A stretch of 64,000 nt of DNA from Nephrocerus scutellatus. Lineage: Eukaryota > Arthropoda > Insecta > Diptera > Pipunculidae. The notes below the pieces were generated by a model. The model was not told the origin of the DNA. It did no database searches and saw only the letters and a program-made list of their open reading frames with translations. How positions within the stretch are numbered: position 1 is the stretch's first letter; each line of letters starts with the position of its first letter. This document shows positions 1-11,500 of this stretch, in pieces. The stretch spans positions 28,301,777-28,365,776 of the forward strand of contig OX352761.1 of NCBI GenBank assembly GCA_947095585.1. Reading direction: 5' to 3'. Both the position numbers and the translations under genes were made by a program.

Positions 1-390
1 TGATACCAGTACTTACATATGATTCGAGACTTGGGTGCTTAGCAAAAAGCATTATGACCTCTTAGCCACGTTCGAGAGAAAAGTCTTACGTAGAATTGTT
101 GGCCCCGTATGTGAGGAAGGACGATTCCAGAGACTCTATAATGATAAGATCTACGAGCGTTACTGCGATGTCGACATCGTGAAGAAAATTAAGCTCGGTA
201 GGCTCCGGTGGGCAGGACACCTATAGCTCGCATGAGCGAAGAGGATCCTGTTCGGGAAGTCCTTTGCGGTAGGATTTATGGAACACGACAGCGAGGCCGG
301 CCAAGCCTACGCTGGAAGGATGGTGTAGACCAGGACGCCCAGAGTTTAGGGATGCCAAACATGTTATACCTAATCAAACTAAATAAAAAA
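1..390 (+). mobile_element. RTE-type LINE, 3' end of ORF2 (truncated by window edge)
   Basis: The + strand encodes the C-terminal tail of a non-LTR endonuclease-reverse transcriptase, with motifs such as FERKVLR, PVCEEGRF and KLGRLRWAGH. The same protein tail appears on the - strand at about 39.0-39.3 kb, so these are two copies of one family. After RWAGH the frame changes (a second frame continues from 208 with RMSEEDPVRE), so this copy is frameshifted and dead. The 5' part lies outside the window. RTE membership is inferred from the fuller copy at 39-41 kb. Confidence 0.8.
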
Positions 391-1883
391 AAAACTAAGT
401 GTAGCCACAACGTTCATGGACATGACTTTCATTACCGGAAAATTTAGTGAACATGCATGCTACAACAGAAAAAGAGTAGGGTAGGCTGTGTCGAAGACAC
501 GGCCGTGGGTTTTGAGCGTGACAACGTCTGTCCGGGATGAAGAAAAGAAAACAAAGATCATGTTGTCTGTGGGACATAAACACGGACGTATATATTAAAA
601 TTTTTTTCTATACAAGTCCTACAACTTGCACCGTAGCTCATCACATACATCATCATCACATCACATTATATATAAATTATTTATAAGCGAATTATAATGT
701 TCATAACCACTAACTGTGAAGTGGCTGCATATTGCATATCACTGCCCAAAAGGAGTAATCAGCTTTTGGTTTTAACTCATAAAAAAATTTGAGTTGTTTT
801 AAATTAAATATGAAGAGTAGAGAAGTGAGTAGCACTAACCAATGCATCGAAATGGTATGCTAAGAATGTCGCTTTGAAACATGCAGGCGTGATTAAATTT
901 CTTTTGCATGGTTCTCTCCCTTCTGTAATAGATCAAAGAGTTATTCAATTTATAAAAAAATTGAGTAATTTTAAAATAAATTTTAAGAGAAATGAAATTG
1001 AAAAGAGAAGAGTTTCGCTTTGATACATGCAGGAGTGATTAAATTTCTTTTGCATGGTTCTCTCTCTTCTGTAATTGATCGAAGAGTTATTTACTCTAGT
1101 TACTGTAAACATGACTAAGGATAAGATAAGCGAAAAGAAAAGGAAATAGTTGCAAGGAAGCTTGCAGGTTTTCATTGTAACATGGATCTTTTTTGAAACT
1201 TATGGTAGTTTTGTTTTTCTGCACGTCATAAGATCACTGTTACGAGCAGAGCAGAGGACCGATAGAAAATGAACAGAGACTATACTATCACTACGGCTGT
1301 GGTAAAGAATTAAGTAGCTTCGCAGCTTGTGCTGCATAAAAAAATGGCAGGCAGTCGGTATGCACGAAATTGCGGCTATATTTTGAACCTACTTACAGTC
1401 TGCTTGTAGGGCGACAATTTGACATTTACATTTTGCTATTTGCATCCAATTTTAAGTAGCTGCGTAAACTGCGCAGTCGATTTCTCTTTAATGCATTGGC
1501 TGAAAAGTGAATTTTTGACCAACATGCAGCATAAACTGCGCAGCGGCTGAATTTTTGACCGCAGCCTACTACTGCATATGTTTGTTTCGTTCTGCTCTGC
1601 TTGATTGTATGTTATTGAAACCACATACATGATCATCAATCACATCACATACAACGAATAAATAATTTATAAGCTGATTTAAATGTTCATAACAATTTAT
1701 TGTGAGGTGGGTACCTATTAAATATATCAAATCACTGCACAAACATAGTAATGCAGTTGCGTCGATAGTAGTAGGAGAAGTAAGAGCTGTTAAAAAAATA
1801 TGTGCGTGTAATCTTTACGAGCGGTTGGAGTGAAATTCTTTGACGTTGTAGCCAATATTACGATTAAATTAAAAGGCACGAGT
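391..1883. repeat. Intergenic DNA with diverged direct duplications
   Basis: No gene is visible. A block starting with the words for ACATGCAGG at about 878-945 recurs at about 1022-1090, a local duplication with a step near 145 bp. A second pair links about 640-765 and about 1640-1755, about 1 kb apart, sharing stretches such as CATCACATCACAT and TTTATAAGC. These look like old segmental duplications of AT-rich DNA. Short open frames here have no recognisable protein similarity. Confidence 0.5.
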
Positions 1884-2500
1884 CGCTTGAGAAATTGCTT
1901 AGTTCCCGAAATTCCAGACCATAATGATCATACTCCAGAATTTCCATAGGAAGAAATCTTATAGTCACATCTTAGTCCTACATTTCGAATTTCATGCGAA
2001 TCGCTTGAGAAATTGCTTTATTCCAGAAATTCCAGACAATAATGATCATATTCCAGAATTTCCATAGGAAGAAATCTTATAGTCACATCTTAGTCCTACA
2101 TTTCGAATTTCATGCGAATCGCTTGAGAAATTGCTTTATTCCAGAAAATCCAGACAATAATGATCATATTCCAGAATTTCCATAGGAAGAAATCTTAGTC
2201 CTACATTCCGAGTTTCATACGAATCCCTTGAGAAATGGCTTGGTTCCAAAAATCCCAGACCCAATTGGCCAGATCCCAGAATTTCCATAGGAACAAGTCT
2301 TATAGTCACATATTAATCCTACATTACGAGTTTCATACGAATCCCTTGAGAAATGGCTTGGTTCCAAAAATCCCAGACCCTATTGGCCAGATCTCAGAAT
2401 TTCCTTAGGAACAAGTCCTATAGTCACATATTAGTCCTACATTCCGAATTTCATGCGAATCGCTTGATAAATTGCTTTGTTCAAAAACTTTAGTTCCTCA
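1884..2500. repeat. 118-bp tandem repeat (minisatellite), about 5 copies
   Basis: Repeat starts, marked by the word CGCTTGAGAAATTGCTT or its variant CCCTTGAGAAATGGCTT, fall at 1884, 2002, 2120, 2225, 2343 and 2461. Steps are 118, 118, 105, 118 and 118 bp. Copies 1-3 resemble one another more than copies 4-5, suggesting two amplification rounds; the third copy lost about 13 bp. Each unit contains CCAGAATTTCC and a TAGTCCTACATT word. No reading frame is conserved through the array. Confidence 0.9.
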
Positions 2501-2520
2501 TGACCAAATCCCATTGGATA

Positions 2521-2695
2521 TTAAAAAACGTTACTTAAAATCTGTTAAAAACGTAACTTAACATCTGTTAAAAAAACGTTACTTAACATCTGTTAAAAAA
2601 ACGTTACTTAACATCTGTTAAATACGTAACTTAACATCTGTTAAAAAAACGTTACTTAACATCTGTTAAATACGTAACTTAACATCTGTTAAATA
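2521..2695. repeat. About 22-25-bp tandem repeat (CGTTACTTAACATCTGTTAA), 7-8 units
   Basis: Units of the type ACGTTACTTAACATCTGTTA follow one another with variable A-runs between them. Some units read ACGTAACTTAACATCTGTTA instead. The two variants partly alternate along the array, which implies that a higher-order unit was amplified. It abuts the 118-bp array directly on its left. Confidence 0.85.
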
Positions 2696-2779
2696 GTGAC
2701 ATTAAACATTTGAGTTTTTGAACATGTACCCTCTTAAACATTGGAGTGAGACGTTGTCACGTCAAAATTAATCGAAAAA

Positions 2780-3019
2780 GTGCGTTGTCAACCTATATTG
2801 TATTATTTACGCACAAAGAATATAAAAATATTAAAAAACAAGACAAAATATGAATATTTAATATCAGTCAAAAATATTTACCCTTGCCGTTCTTCATCCT
2901 CGTCCACTAACAAGGCGAGAAGCAACGCTATTTCTTCTGTATCCATCGTTGGAAAACTATGAATCTATTTGCGAAGCTCATCCCATATAAATATAAATGG
3001 GATGAACTTCGGAATTAGC
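2780..3019. other. Unannotated AT-rich spacer
   Basis: No gene or repeat is recognisable apart from a short open frame without familiar motifs. Confidence 0.4.
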
Positions 3020-3058
3020 AGCCGCCGCAATGGTCTGTCGCGCCGAATATTATTATTA
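3020..3058 (+). mobile_element. SINE 3'-tail fragment
   Basis: The words CCGCAATGGTCTGTCGCGCC followed by GAATATTATTATTA are identical to the 3' end of the tRNA-derived SINE at 22.3 kb. Only the tail is present, as expected for a 5'-truncated insertion or an eroded copy. Confidence 0.75.
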
Positions 3059-3309
3059 ATGTTACGAACATAGTTTTAGTACACTTAAGAGCGTCACCTG
3101 TAGACTCAGCAAAGGTAATATTGCACATAAAATTATCTAGTGAATTTTACATAAAACAATGTGAAATACCCGGCTGCCCCTCCCAAACTGTTCTCCCAAC
3201 ACTTTCCCTACCCAACTGACCACCCACCCACCGACCTTTTCCTCATACTTACCACAAAACCTCCCAGTGGTGGTCGAGCTGCATCTTAACCATTATATGG
3301 TTAGGGTGC

Positions 3310-3925
3310 GGGGCTCTACCACGGAAATTAAATAAAGGGCCGCGGGTACTTAGAGTGTGCTCGGGATGAACAATGTCTTCGTACTTTAGCGACCCAGTAA
3401 GGGCTACTAGTACTTAGAGAACAAATCTTTTGGGTGGGTCTCTTCGTGTTTAGTAGCTCATTTCTAACACCGAAAGATTGTCATGAAGGCCTATAATAGT
3501 TTCTTTTCTATAGGCCGCCTAGAGCCTATAGAACTGCTTGGTGATGCTTGCTTTAGAGTCCTAGTGGTAAATGATATGTTTCGAGGTTCCGGACGAATGT
3601 GCTGCCAGTTTCGGCTTTGCAACCGCTCAGGTACTCATCTCTGAAGAAACCGAGTTTATTGAAAATAGATCTCACCAAGATAGCCTTTGGTACCGCGGGA
3701 GTTGTCTGTGCCCAACGGATCCGGTTTGACCGTGCGGTTGACCGAGTCTGAGGACAGTTGTCCTGCCTGGCTGTGGACCCAATTCGTTCTGGGGATGTAC
3801 CGTGGGGGCTGAGATTTACTCTCGAAAGAGGAGAATGCCTGACGCGAATAGTTATGATCAGCTTAATGGCTTAAGCTTGGAAATCACGGGTTCGTCCCAC
3901 TCCAATGATGATGATGACCCCAAAA
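3310..3925 (+). repeat. Dispersed non-coding repeat with GAT tail, copy 1
   Basis: This segment is collinear with 13978-14435. Shared words include CTAGTGGTAAATGAT/CTAGTGGCAAATGGT, GTTCCGGACGA, GTGCTGCCA, AGATCTCACCAAG and GCTTAATGGC, and both end near GGTTCGTCCCAC. Here the end runs into GATGATGATGA, like the simple tails of non-LTR elements. It encodes no convincing protein. It may be the 3' UTR of a LINE or a non-autonomous retroposon. A shorter related piece lies near 57.4 kb. Confidence 0.6.
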
Positions 3926-4139
3926 CCTATAACCACCGGCGCAAAAAGCCTTGTACAGGGCGAAAACCTGATCAAAATCGATCCAGTAGTGTTATGCTGC
4001 CCCAGCGCCCTGCCAACTATCGAAAAACTTTTGCGTTAAGAACATTTACTGCATCTAAACAAACACATTGCGAAAGTTTCAGCTAAATATGATGGATGGT
4101 TTCTGAGTTTTGCGATGTCTAACGCCCACACACAGAGAA

Positions 4140-4445
4140 ATTGATTTATATATTAATAGATTATACCAGTATGTTCTGGTATTTTCTAGATGGTTCGAAT
4201 AAAATATAATAAAAAAAAATGGAACCTTTTTGAAAATGTTGATAAGGTATAAATACCTCACACTTTATCTCAGTGAGCTAGTTTTATTTGTATTTGTACC
4301 AGAGTACTTGCAAGTAGATAGAGCAGTGTTATTGTGGATATAAGTGTTATTATGTGTTACTATTGATATTTGTAAATTAAATTTGAAATCTGTAAATAAA
4401 CGAACGTGTGTTTTTTTTTTTATTTGCCAAACCCATCATTATGAA
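4140..4445 (+). repeat. Dispersed repeat with LTR-like features, copy 1
   Basis: Collinear with about 36125-36385. Shared blocks are AGATTATA, TGTTCTGGTATT, GTACCAGAGTACTTG, AAGTAGATAG and AAACGAAC followed by TTTATTTGC. The TGTT start, a TATAAATACC box and a short downstream A/T tract are what an LTR would have. However, no flanking target duplication, primer-binding site or internal domain is visible, and homology begins before the TGTT. I therefore call it only a repeat. Confidence 0.45.
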
Positions 4446-5531
4446 CTTTACGATGGTCGTGTTTTTTTATGTCGGAGTGATCAGCGAGAACAAATTTATT
4501 TCTCTGATCCGATAATTTCCGGATATGATCTTTGTACTCTGAAAAATGCAGAATGATTTTTGACAGTTGTAGTGTATTTGACAGACACAGACATGACATG
4601 ACTACTATGGAGCATTCAGGTGAGAAATAAAAATTTTCTCTGATACCAAAAAAACCCAACATATAATTTTTTTGCTCTTACAGACATGATCAGCGAAAAA
4701 AATTATCAGATTTATCTGATACGTAATTTCTCTGTTCTCTCATATTTCTACGACATCGGCCAATCTGCCGAGCCTGTAATTGAGCTTGACACTATTAGTT
4801 AAGAAAACATTTTCTTCAATGCAAATTTCTTTTAAAAAAAGTATTGTTAAATATTATTTTTAATTTTTTTCTTTATTAATTTCGTTATCTTTTTTAGTAA
4901 AAATGCGATAAAAAAGTATTGTCAAAATGCATGTCCAAACTAAGATGATGAAAAGCATTGCATTAGCTACAGTACAACGTGGCGCTGAGAAACGTTGATA
5001 TAAAAGTATGTTGAGGTACCAACTGAAGCTAAGCTGTTACTTAAAATTAGACAGAAGAAAAAAAAACGACTATCTTAAAGTAGTTTTAGAGTTTACCTGC
5101 CAGCTTTTTCAAAACATCTAATAAAGGACAGCACACAAATTCATTATAAAATGATTTTTCTTTCTTTCGAACATTAAATAACGGCCAAATTATTATTTCA
5201 TTAACGACTAAGCTAATTGCTATTGTGAATTAAATTCGTAGCACAATCGATAACAAAATATTTTTATCGAAAACAACTCAATGCTGACAACGTGACAACA
5301 ACAACAACACCAGTAAAAGCAAACGATTGTCAACTGAACATATCAAGCTCAAGTTCTTAAGCAGTATCATCCATCTGTCAAAAATGACATAAAAAGAAAA
5401 TTATTGCAAACGACTGAACCGAACCGGATAATAGAGAAAAATCTTTCTTTCATATTGGCTGAAAAAGTAAAATTTATTGATTGTTGTTTTCTCGATTTTT
5501 TGGTTAATAACTCACATAAAACTTTGCAAAG
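4446..5531. promoter_or_regulatory. Upstream region of PAXBP1
   Basis: AT-rich DNA without a recognisable gene. Close to the gene there is an ATCGATAAC word (about 5247) and a TTTTATCGAAAAC word (about 5262), weak partial matches to the fly DRE element TATCGATA. No transcription start can be fixed from sequence. The long open frame at 5404-5829 is a shadow of PAXBP1 exon 1 in another frame. Confidence 0.3.
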
Positions 5532-8500
5532 ATGTCATTGTTTCGAAAACCTAAAAAAACAATCCAAAGACGTGTTTTCACATCGAATTTGGATGAGGAC
5601 GATGAAGCCACCAACGGCACGACGGCAGATAGAATGGAAAAAATGGACGCAGATGAATCGCATCAATACCATGGAAAAAGGTTGCCAGCATCATCATCAT
5701 CAGTGCCTGATAAAAGAGATCGAAAAGATCGCGGAGATTCTAAAAAATCATCTTCGTCTGTGCCCAAATCGGAGTCTTCATCGTCTAACAACACGGCCGA
5801 TACAAAAAGTTCTAAAAAATCCCTATTAAGTTTTGCGGATGATGGTAAGCGTTAGAATTGTTCCGTTTTGGTGAAAGTATCAAATACTGCCAGAGCTGAA
5901 TGAGTTCATATTCCACTAAGTGGTATTTTTACTTTAAAAATTGCTATGCATGTTATTGTATAGAGTTGCGACAACGTTAATTACGGATATCAATTAACCT
6001 CTTTAATTAAATTAATTTACAGCAGACGTTCCAGAAAACTAAGCAAATAAAAGTTTTTTTTTGCAGATCGCCCGTTTTTAATATACGTATTACACTTATA
6101 AAAAGTGTCTTTAGTGTTTAACTGGGTAAAGTGAAGCTATACAAAATTTATTTCATTTTTCTATTTAGCAAAAAATTAGTTCTTCGTCAAAGATCATCCA
6201 TCATACTATTTTTTACTTTTTTCCCTTTAGAGAATAAATAAATGTAGGTAGTTGAGAGCTAACATTACCTACTTTTTTGTGGTGCCAATTGAATTGGATT
6301 CGACTCCTAAGCTTAGCTTCTCGCGACCATTCTTGTTGTGCGTATTTATGTTTTTGCACATAAATTGAAGTGACGTACAATCTAATGCCGTATCCGAAAG
6401 GCGAATTGAGAAGCTTTCCGTGACAAATATGACATTCGCGAGAGGAAATACAGTGAAAAAGATTTTTGCTGTTTCTTCGATTCGAACCTCAAACCTCCTG
6501 CTAACGCACTAACCACAGATCCCAGTCTTATTAACAATGCTTAATAAGCCCGGAATCACAATTCAATCATTCCAATAAATATATTAAGAGCTTCTTAACA
6601 AACAAACAAAGAAAATTGGTAACATACTAAAAATCAGTTAAAATTTCAAAACCCTTCGAACCATTTTTAAAATCGCACTAATTACAGTTTGTTGTTGTTG
6701 TTGTAGCAACTCCAGGTTTGGGAGTGGATCCAAGTGATCCATTTCATTTCGCAGTGTACTTAAATTAACTAAAGGCTAATGGCAAGCAAAGCAGATTGAA
6801 AATAAAAGTTCCTATACTAATTAGATGAACTAAAGGTGTTGTTAGTTATCGAGTTATGTTCGCAGGCCAAGAAAAGAGGCCGCGCCAACAGGGTGGGACC
6901 ACAGAATTGCAACGTCCAAATCCGTTGGTTGTAGGGCCAAAGGAATATGTGGTTGGTAGTATGGGTGCCTTGGTTACAGTCGAAGCAGAGATCATTGGTG
7001 CCACGGATAATGCGAGCTTGATAGCTCTGATGTATATAGCACCAACCCGACCGAAGTTGTGCCAGGGTTGTCCGGGTTTCCATAGGCAGCGAGTTTTCGC
7101 TGTTATTTATGGGAGGGGGATGTATTGTTGTTGTTGTTCCCATATTAAAAATCTAGTTCTTTTATCTTCACAGATATGTCCGAAAAACTATTCACACCAA
7201 TTCGATCTTAATTTCTTTCATCAAACTAAAATCTGAAGATTAATTTATTTATTGACATAAACCGTTTAAACTCTATCATGAAAATATTTTGACCAATTTT
7301 ACTTTGCTAAGGGTGCTATTAATCTACTCTTCGCATGCAAAGCCTTTCACTCGAAGGATGCCTGATTAGATTCCCGGTACGTCCATAAAAACCCAGGTTA
7401 CTGCTATCATTACTTTATATAACGGAAGATCGAGAAATTGCGAAATTCTTCTATGGAGAAAATATTTTGTATGAAAACAGGCTTCTCGAAACTTGGTTGT
7501 TTTTAATTCTTGTTATATTTATATAATAATTTTTTTAAAAACACGATTTTGTGAGTATAAAACATAACATTCAAAAAATATTGTTTTTTTATATATAAAG
7601 TTATTGCTAAGGGAAATCTCCCTGAATAACTTGCGCCACGGCAATAAGGTGGGCTAAGCCCTTTATTAAAATGAAAAAATCGAAGGAATGTAATTTACAG
7701 TAATATAACAATGGTTTCAATAAAGTTTCTCAGAATTCTCCGATTCATTGAGCAATACAAGCAATACGGAAATCGATCACGAAACTAAAACGACGCGAGT
7801 CCAAATACTTTAATCAATAGATCATGGAAAACTAAAAATAAAACCTTAACCAAGAAAATATCACAAAATATGACGTACGTAAGCCTTTAAAATTCTTGGA
7901 ACCTCCACTGAAAAATTCGACCCTTCAGGAACCAGCTGACGTCTTTTTTGAAGGCCAACAACTCGACAGTGAATTGTACCGGATTCGTTTGTAGTACCAG
8001 TTCTTACTAACGAAAAAGGGACGTACACCTATCGAGCCGGTAGTCTTATCAAAATTCAAATGTTGCAAATTCCACAAAATCAATGTGTTTCTTGACGCCA
8101 AACATTGTACCAAGGATGAGTGAAAAAAATGTATTCAAATGGAGTTCTTTACGATTATCTGTGGTTTTTCGTAGTTGGGCCAAGTTCTCTCTACCAATAC
8201 AGTCATTTAATGAAGTTTTGCCATTTTGGTTTTTATTTTTAATGATTTAAAAAACTAAAAAAAAATTTTAAACAGTTCGATCAAATTATGCGAACACATA
8301 AGATAAATATACAATTTTTAAGGCATAACATTTTCCACTTTTCTTATTCATGTAGTATCGAATAGTGACAAAATTTACCAAATAATAATATAATGTTAAT
8401 ACAATGGCATTCGAAAACTTCTTATACTATTCATACGTACTTACTTAAGAGAGTGACAAAGTAAAGCTGCTTGACTTTTATCTTAGAATATAAATTAAAA

Positions 8501-11500
8501 TAGAAATGGCAGATGAGCAACCATCTTTGTCTCCAGAACACCGACGAAATAAATTATATTACCAATATAAAATATTTTCGACAAGAAAACAAAAATCAAT
8601 TTCTGTTTCTTATTATTATTTAAGCTAAAATTAAGTGAACATTTAAAAACGTTAATTATTTTTTTATATTCGCATTGCAGAAGAAGATGCTGAAGTGTTT
8701 CAGGTTCGAAAATCTTCACATAGTAAAAAAGTAATGCGTATGATGGACAAAGAACGCCGCAAGAAAAAAGCCAAAGAGGGACGAGATGAATATGATCAGA
8801 ATTCCACATATTATGACGTGTCTTCGTCCTCGTCGTCGTACAGTCGTCATGAGAGTCACCATGAAAATGGACGCGGTAGTGTAGATGTCGACAGCAGCAA
8901 TCATCGACAAAATTACGACAATTTCAATAGTAGTAGAAACCAAATGCACCAATCTAGAGCTGATAGTTGTGATGATGATTTGCATTCGCGTTTAAAACAA
9001 AGTAAAAATAATAAATCTGATAATATCCAAACTGAAATACGCACAGACGACTTTGTGGTAAGGTTATTATTATCAATTTTTTTCAAAAACGTTTACCTAC
9101 CACCTACCTATCTATCTGCTAGCAATAAGGGACGAGTTTGTAAATCGTAAAGTATAGCAAATGATTACTGCGGCATTTTTATTCGTTATTCGAAATGTAG
9201 AGTTTTAAAATGAAGCTTCCATTCTGTGAAATAAACAAGTTTCTCTTTGTTTCGTTTCATTTCATTGGCCGCACGCATTTTTCTCTTCGAATAAATAATT
9301 GTGGTAGTAAGCAAGTGCTGTACATTGTGCATGGGTATATTATACCAACGAGATTTACGACCTGGTCCACTTACAACAAAAAGTATTTTGAAAATTAACG
9401 TAAATTGGTACAAAGCTATGACAAAGTTATAAATTAAAATTACCATTGAACAAAAAATCTTAGTTTTTATTCTAAAAATTCAACATGCGCATGATACATT
9501 CGTTATTATATTGTCTTTTATTGATTTGGTGTTAATATGAAAGTTATTGTTTAGTTTGTAAGGTTTCCTTAAGTGATTTTTTAACAATTTCTATTCTATA
9601 TCTGACGTACCATAATTATTATGGCAACAGCTTTGGCCATAAAAATACCAAATGTTGCAATGTTGGACAATGACTAGACAGTTGTAGGTAGTAATTACAG
9701 TATACCTAACGTAACCTATTATTGTATGAGAACTGTAATTATATATTACGAATGCATGCAGATCAATGAAGTCGATCGGTTACAGCTATAAAATATAGCA
9801 AATTAGATAAAGGGCAGTTTTTCTTCGACGTACAAGGGCTGCTCGATGAAAAGTTATCGGCCATGTATGACAATGAAAGAAAGTCCATAATAGCATTTTT
9901 AACATTACGCTTTGACATACATATGTCGCGTTTCGCATGTGGCGCATGTAATGGTTCGAAATTCCGCCATTTTCTCGTTTTTTGAGGTCCTTTTTAACCA
10001 TCTTTCCCACAACTTAGAGGGCTGAAATTTTGTGAGCAGCTCAATGTCAAGGGTCAATTTTGATATTTCGCATTTGACGCGTGGAACAAAGAAAATACCA
10101 AATAATAAAGCACTGTGTGACGTTTGTCATGGAAACGCTGATCAATTTTCAATTTTCAGCTTAAGAAATATCTTGAAACCAACGAAATCCTTAGTGACCG
10201 GCAGTATGTATTTCGTGGGCAACGTGATTTCATGGTATATCTCACCGAACAGTGGAACCGGTCTTTGCATCAATTTGGAGAAAGCAAAGCTGTTGCACTC
10301 GATATGTCTAAGGCATTTGACAGAGAATTGAACGCTTCCAAAACCCAATGCTGTATCCTGTCGTCTAAGCGAATCCTTAATCCCATGCCATTATCCATGA
10401 ATGGCACTTGCATCGAGGAAACTGAAAATCAAAACATAAGCTCATAGACATCTCATCTTTTCTCCTCCTTTTCCCCACGCTGTGCCAAGCATATAGCCGA
10501 GCATTATAAGGGTGCGAACGCATTGAAGCGTGCGCGAATTATAAAAAAAAAACATTTTTTGTAAAAAATTTGAAGTGAAGCAGCTCTAATATTAGTATTT
10601 TCCAAATTAACCTGGTTCAAACTTAACTCCTATTAGAGAATTAACATGAAATTTTTTTAAATAGTCCAGAAAACAAGACTAACATTCGCAAATTATTGTT
10701 TTGTCATTTTCAAGATTATTTTCAAAACGGTTGGTTAGCATTTAAAAGTACGGCACCTAAGATAGTAAAGCGAGCTTCTCAGCTCGTAATATGGATAGTT
10801 GTAATTCAGTCTAAACATTGAATTATTATTTTAAAAGCCCAAAAGTAGCCATTTAATTCACAAAATTCATAAAAAAAAAATTTGTGGAATTATTACATAT
10901 TGCATCGCAAGCCGAGCGCTAACCAATTGTTTTAAAACAAAGTCCCATCAAATGGTAGAAGCTGGTAGAAGCCGAGATATACGACACGACAAACGTACAA
11001 TAGTTACAAACCTACACACGTTCGCTGAAAAAATTGCCTGTCCTTTTTGAGTAAATAACTGTTACCCTACCCTGTTATTAACTTTGGGTTGACGCTGTCA
11101 GAGTAAACTCTGGAAAACAAATTAGGAACCAATTTTTGTTTTAACTTTACATATTGCATTAACTTACACGCTACACATTTATTCTTCCTTAAATACTTGA
11201 CGATTATTGCGAAAAAAGACTAATCTCATTTTTTTCAAAATTTGTTCACAGCTCGTGGTCAAAAAGTCTGAACCAGAAAGTGGTCCTATTCTCAATGGCA
11301 GAGCCGCTATGTGTGCTGGAAAGGATGATATGTCCGATGATGAAGAAACTGCTGCAGCAAACAGCGGCAATGAGTCTGATGGTGGTCATCGTTTCTCGAA
11401 GCCTGAGCATTTGAAGCAAATGCTCGAAAGTGGATCAATTCCGGATGCAGCAATGATACACGCTGCAAGAAAGAGACGTCAAAAGGCACGTGAGCAAGGT

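Noticed and set aside
2521..2695. CRISPR-like array of short repeats
   Set aside because: Repeats touch each other with only A-runs between them, no unique spacers, and the genome is eukaryotic; it is a minisatellite.
5404..5829. 141-codon open frame overlapping PAXBP1 exon 1
   Set aside because: No ATG-anchored conservation; the other frame (start 5532) matches PAXBP1 and splices in phase to exon 2.
6856..7236. 126-codon + strand frame
   Set aside because: It is antisense of the LINE C-terminus at 7143-6817.
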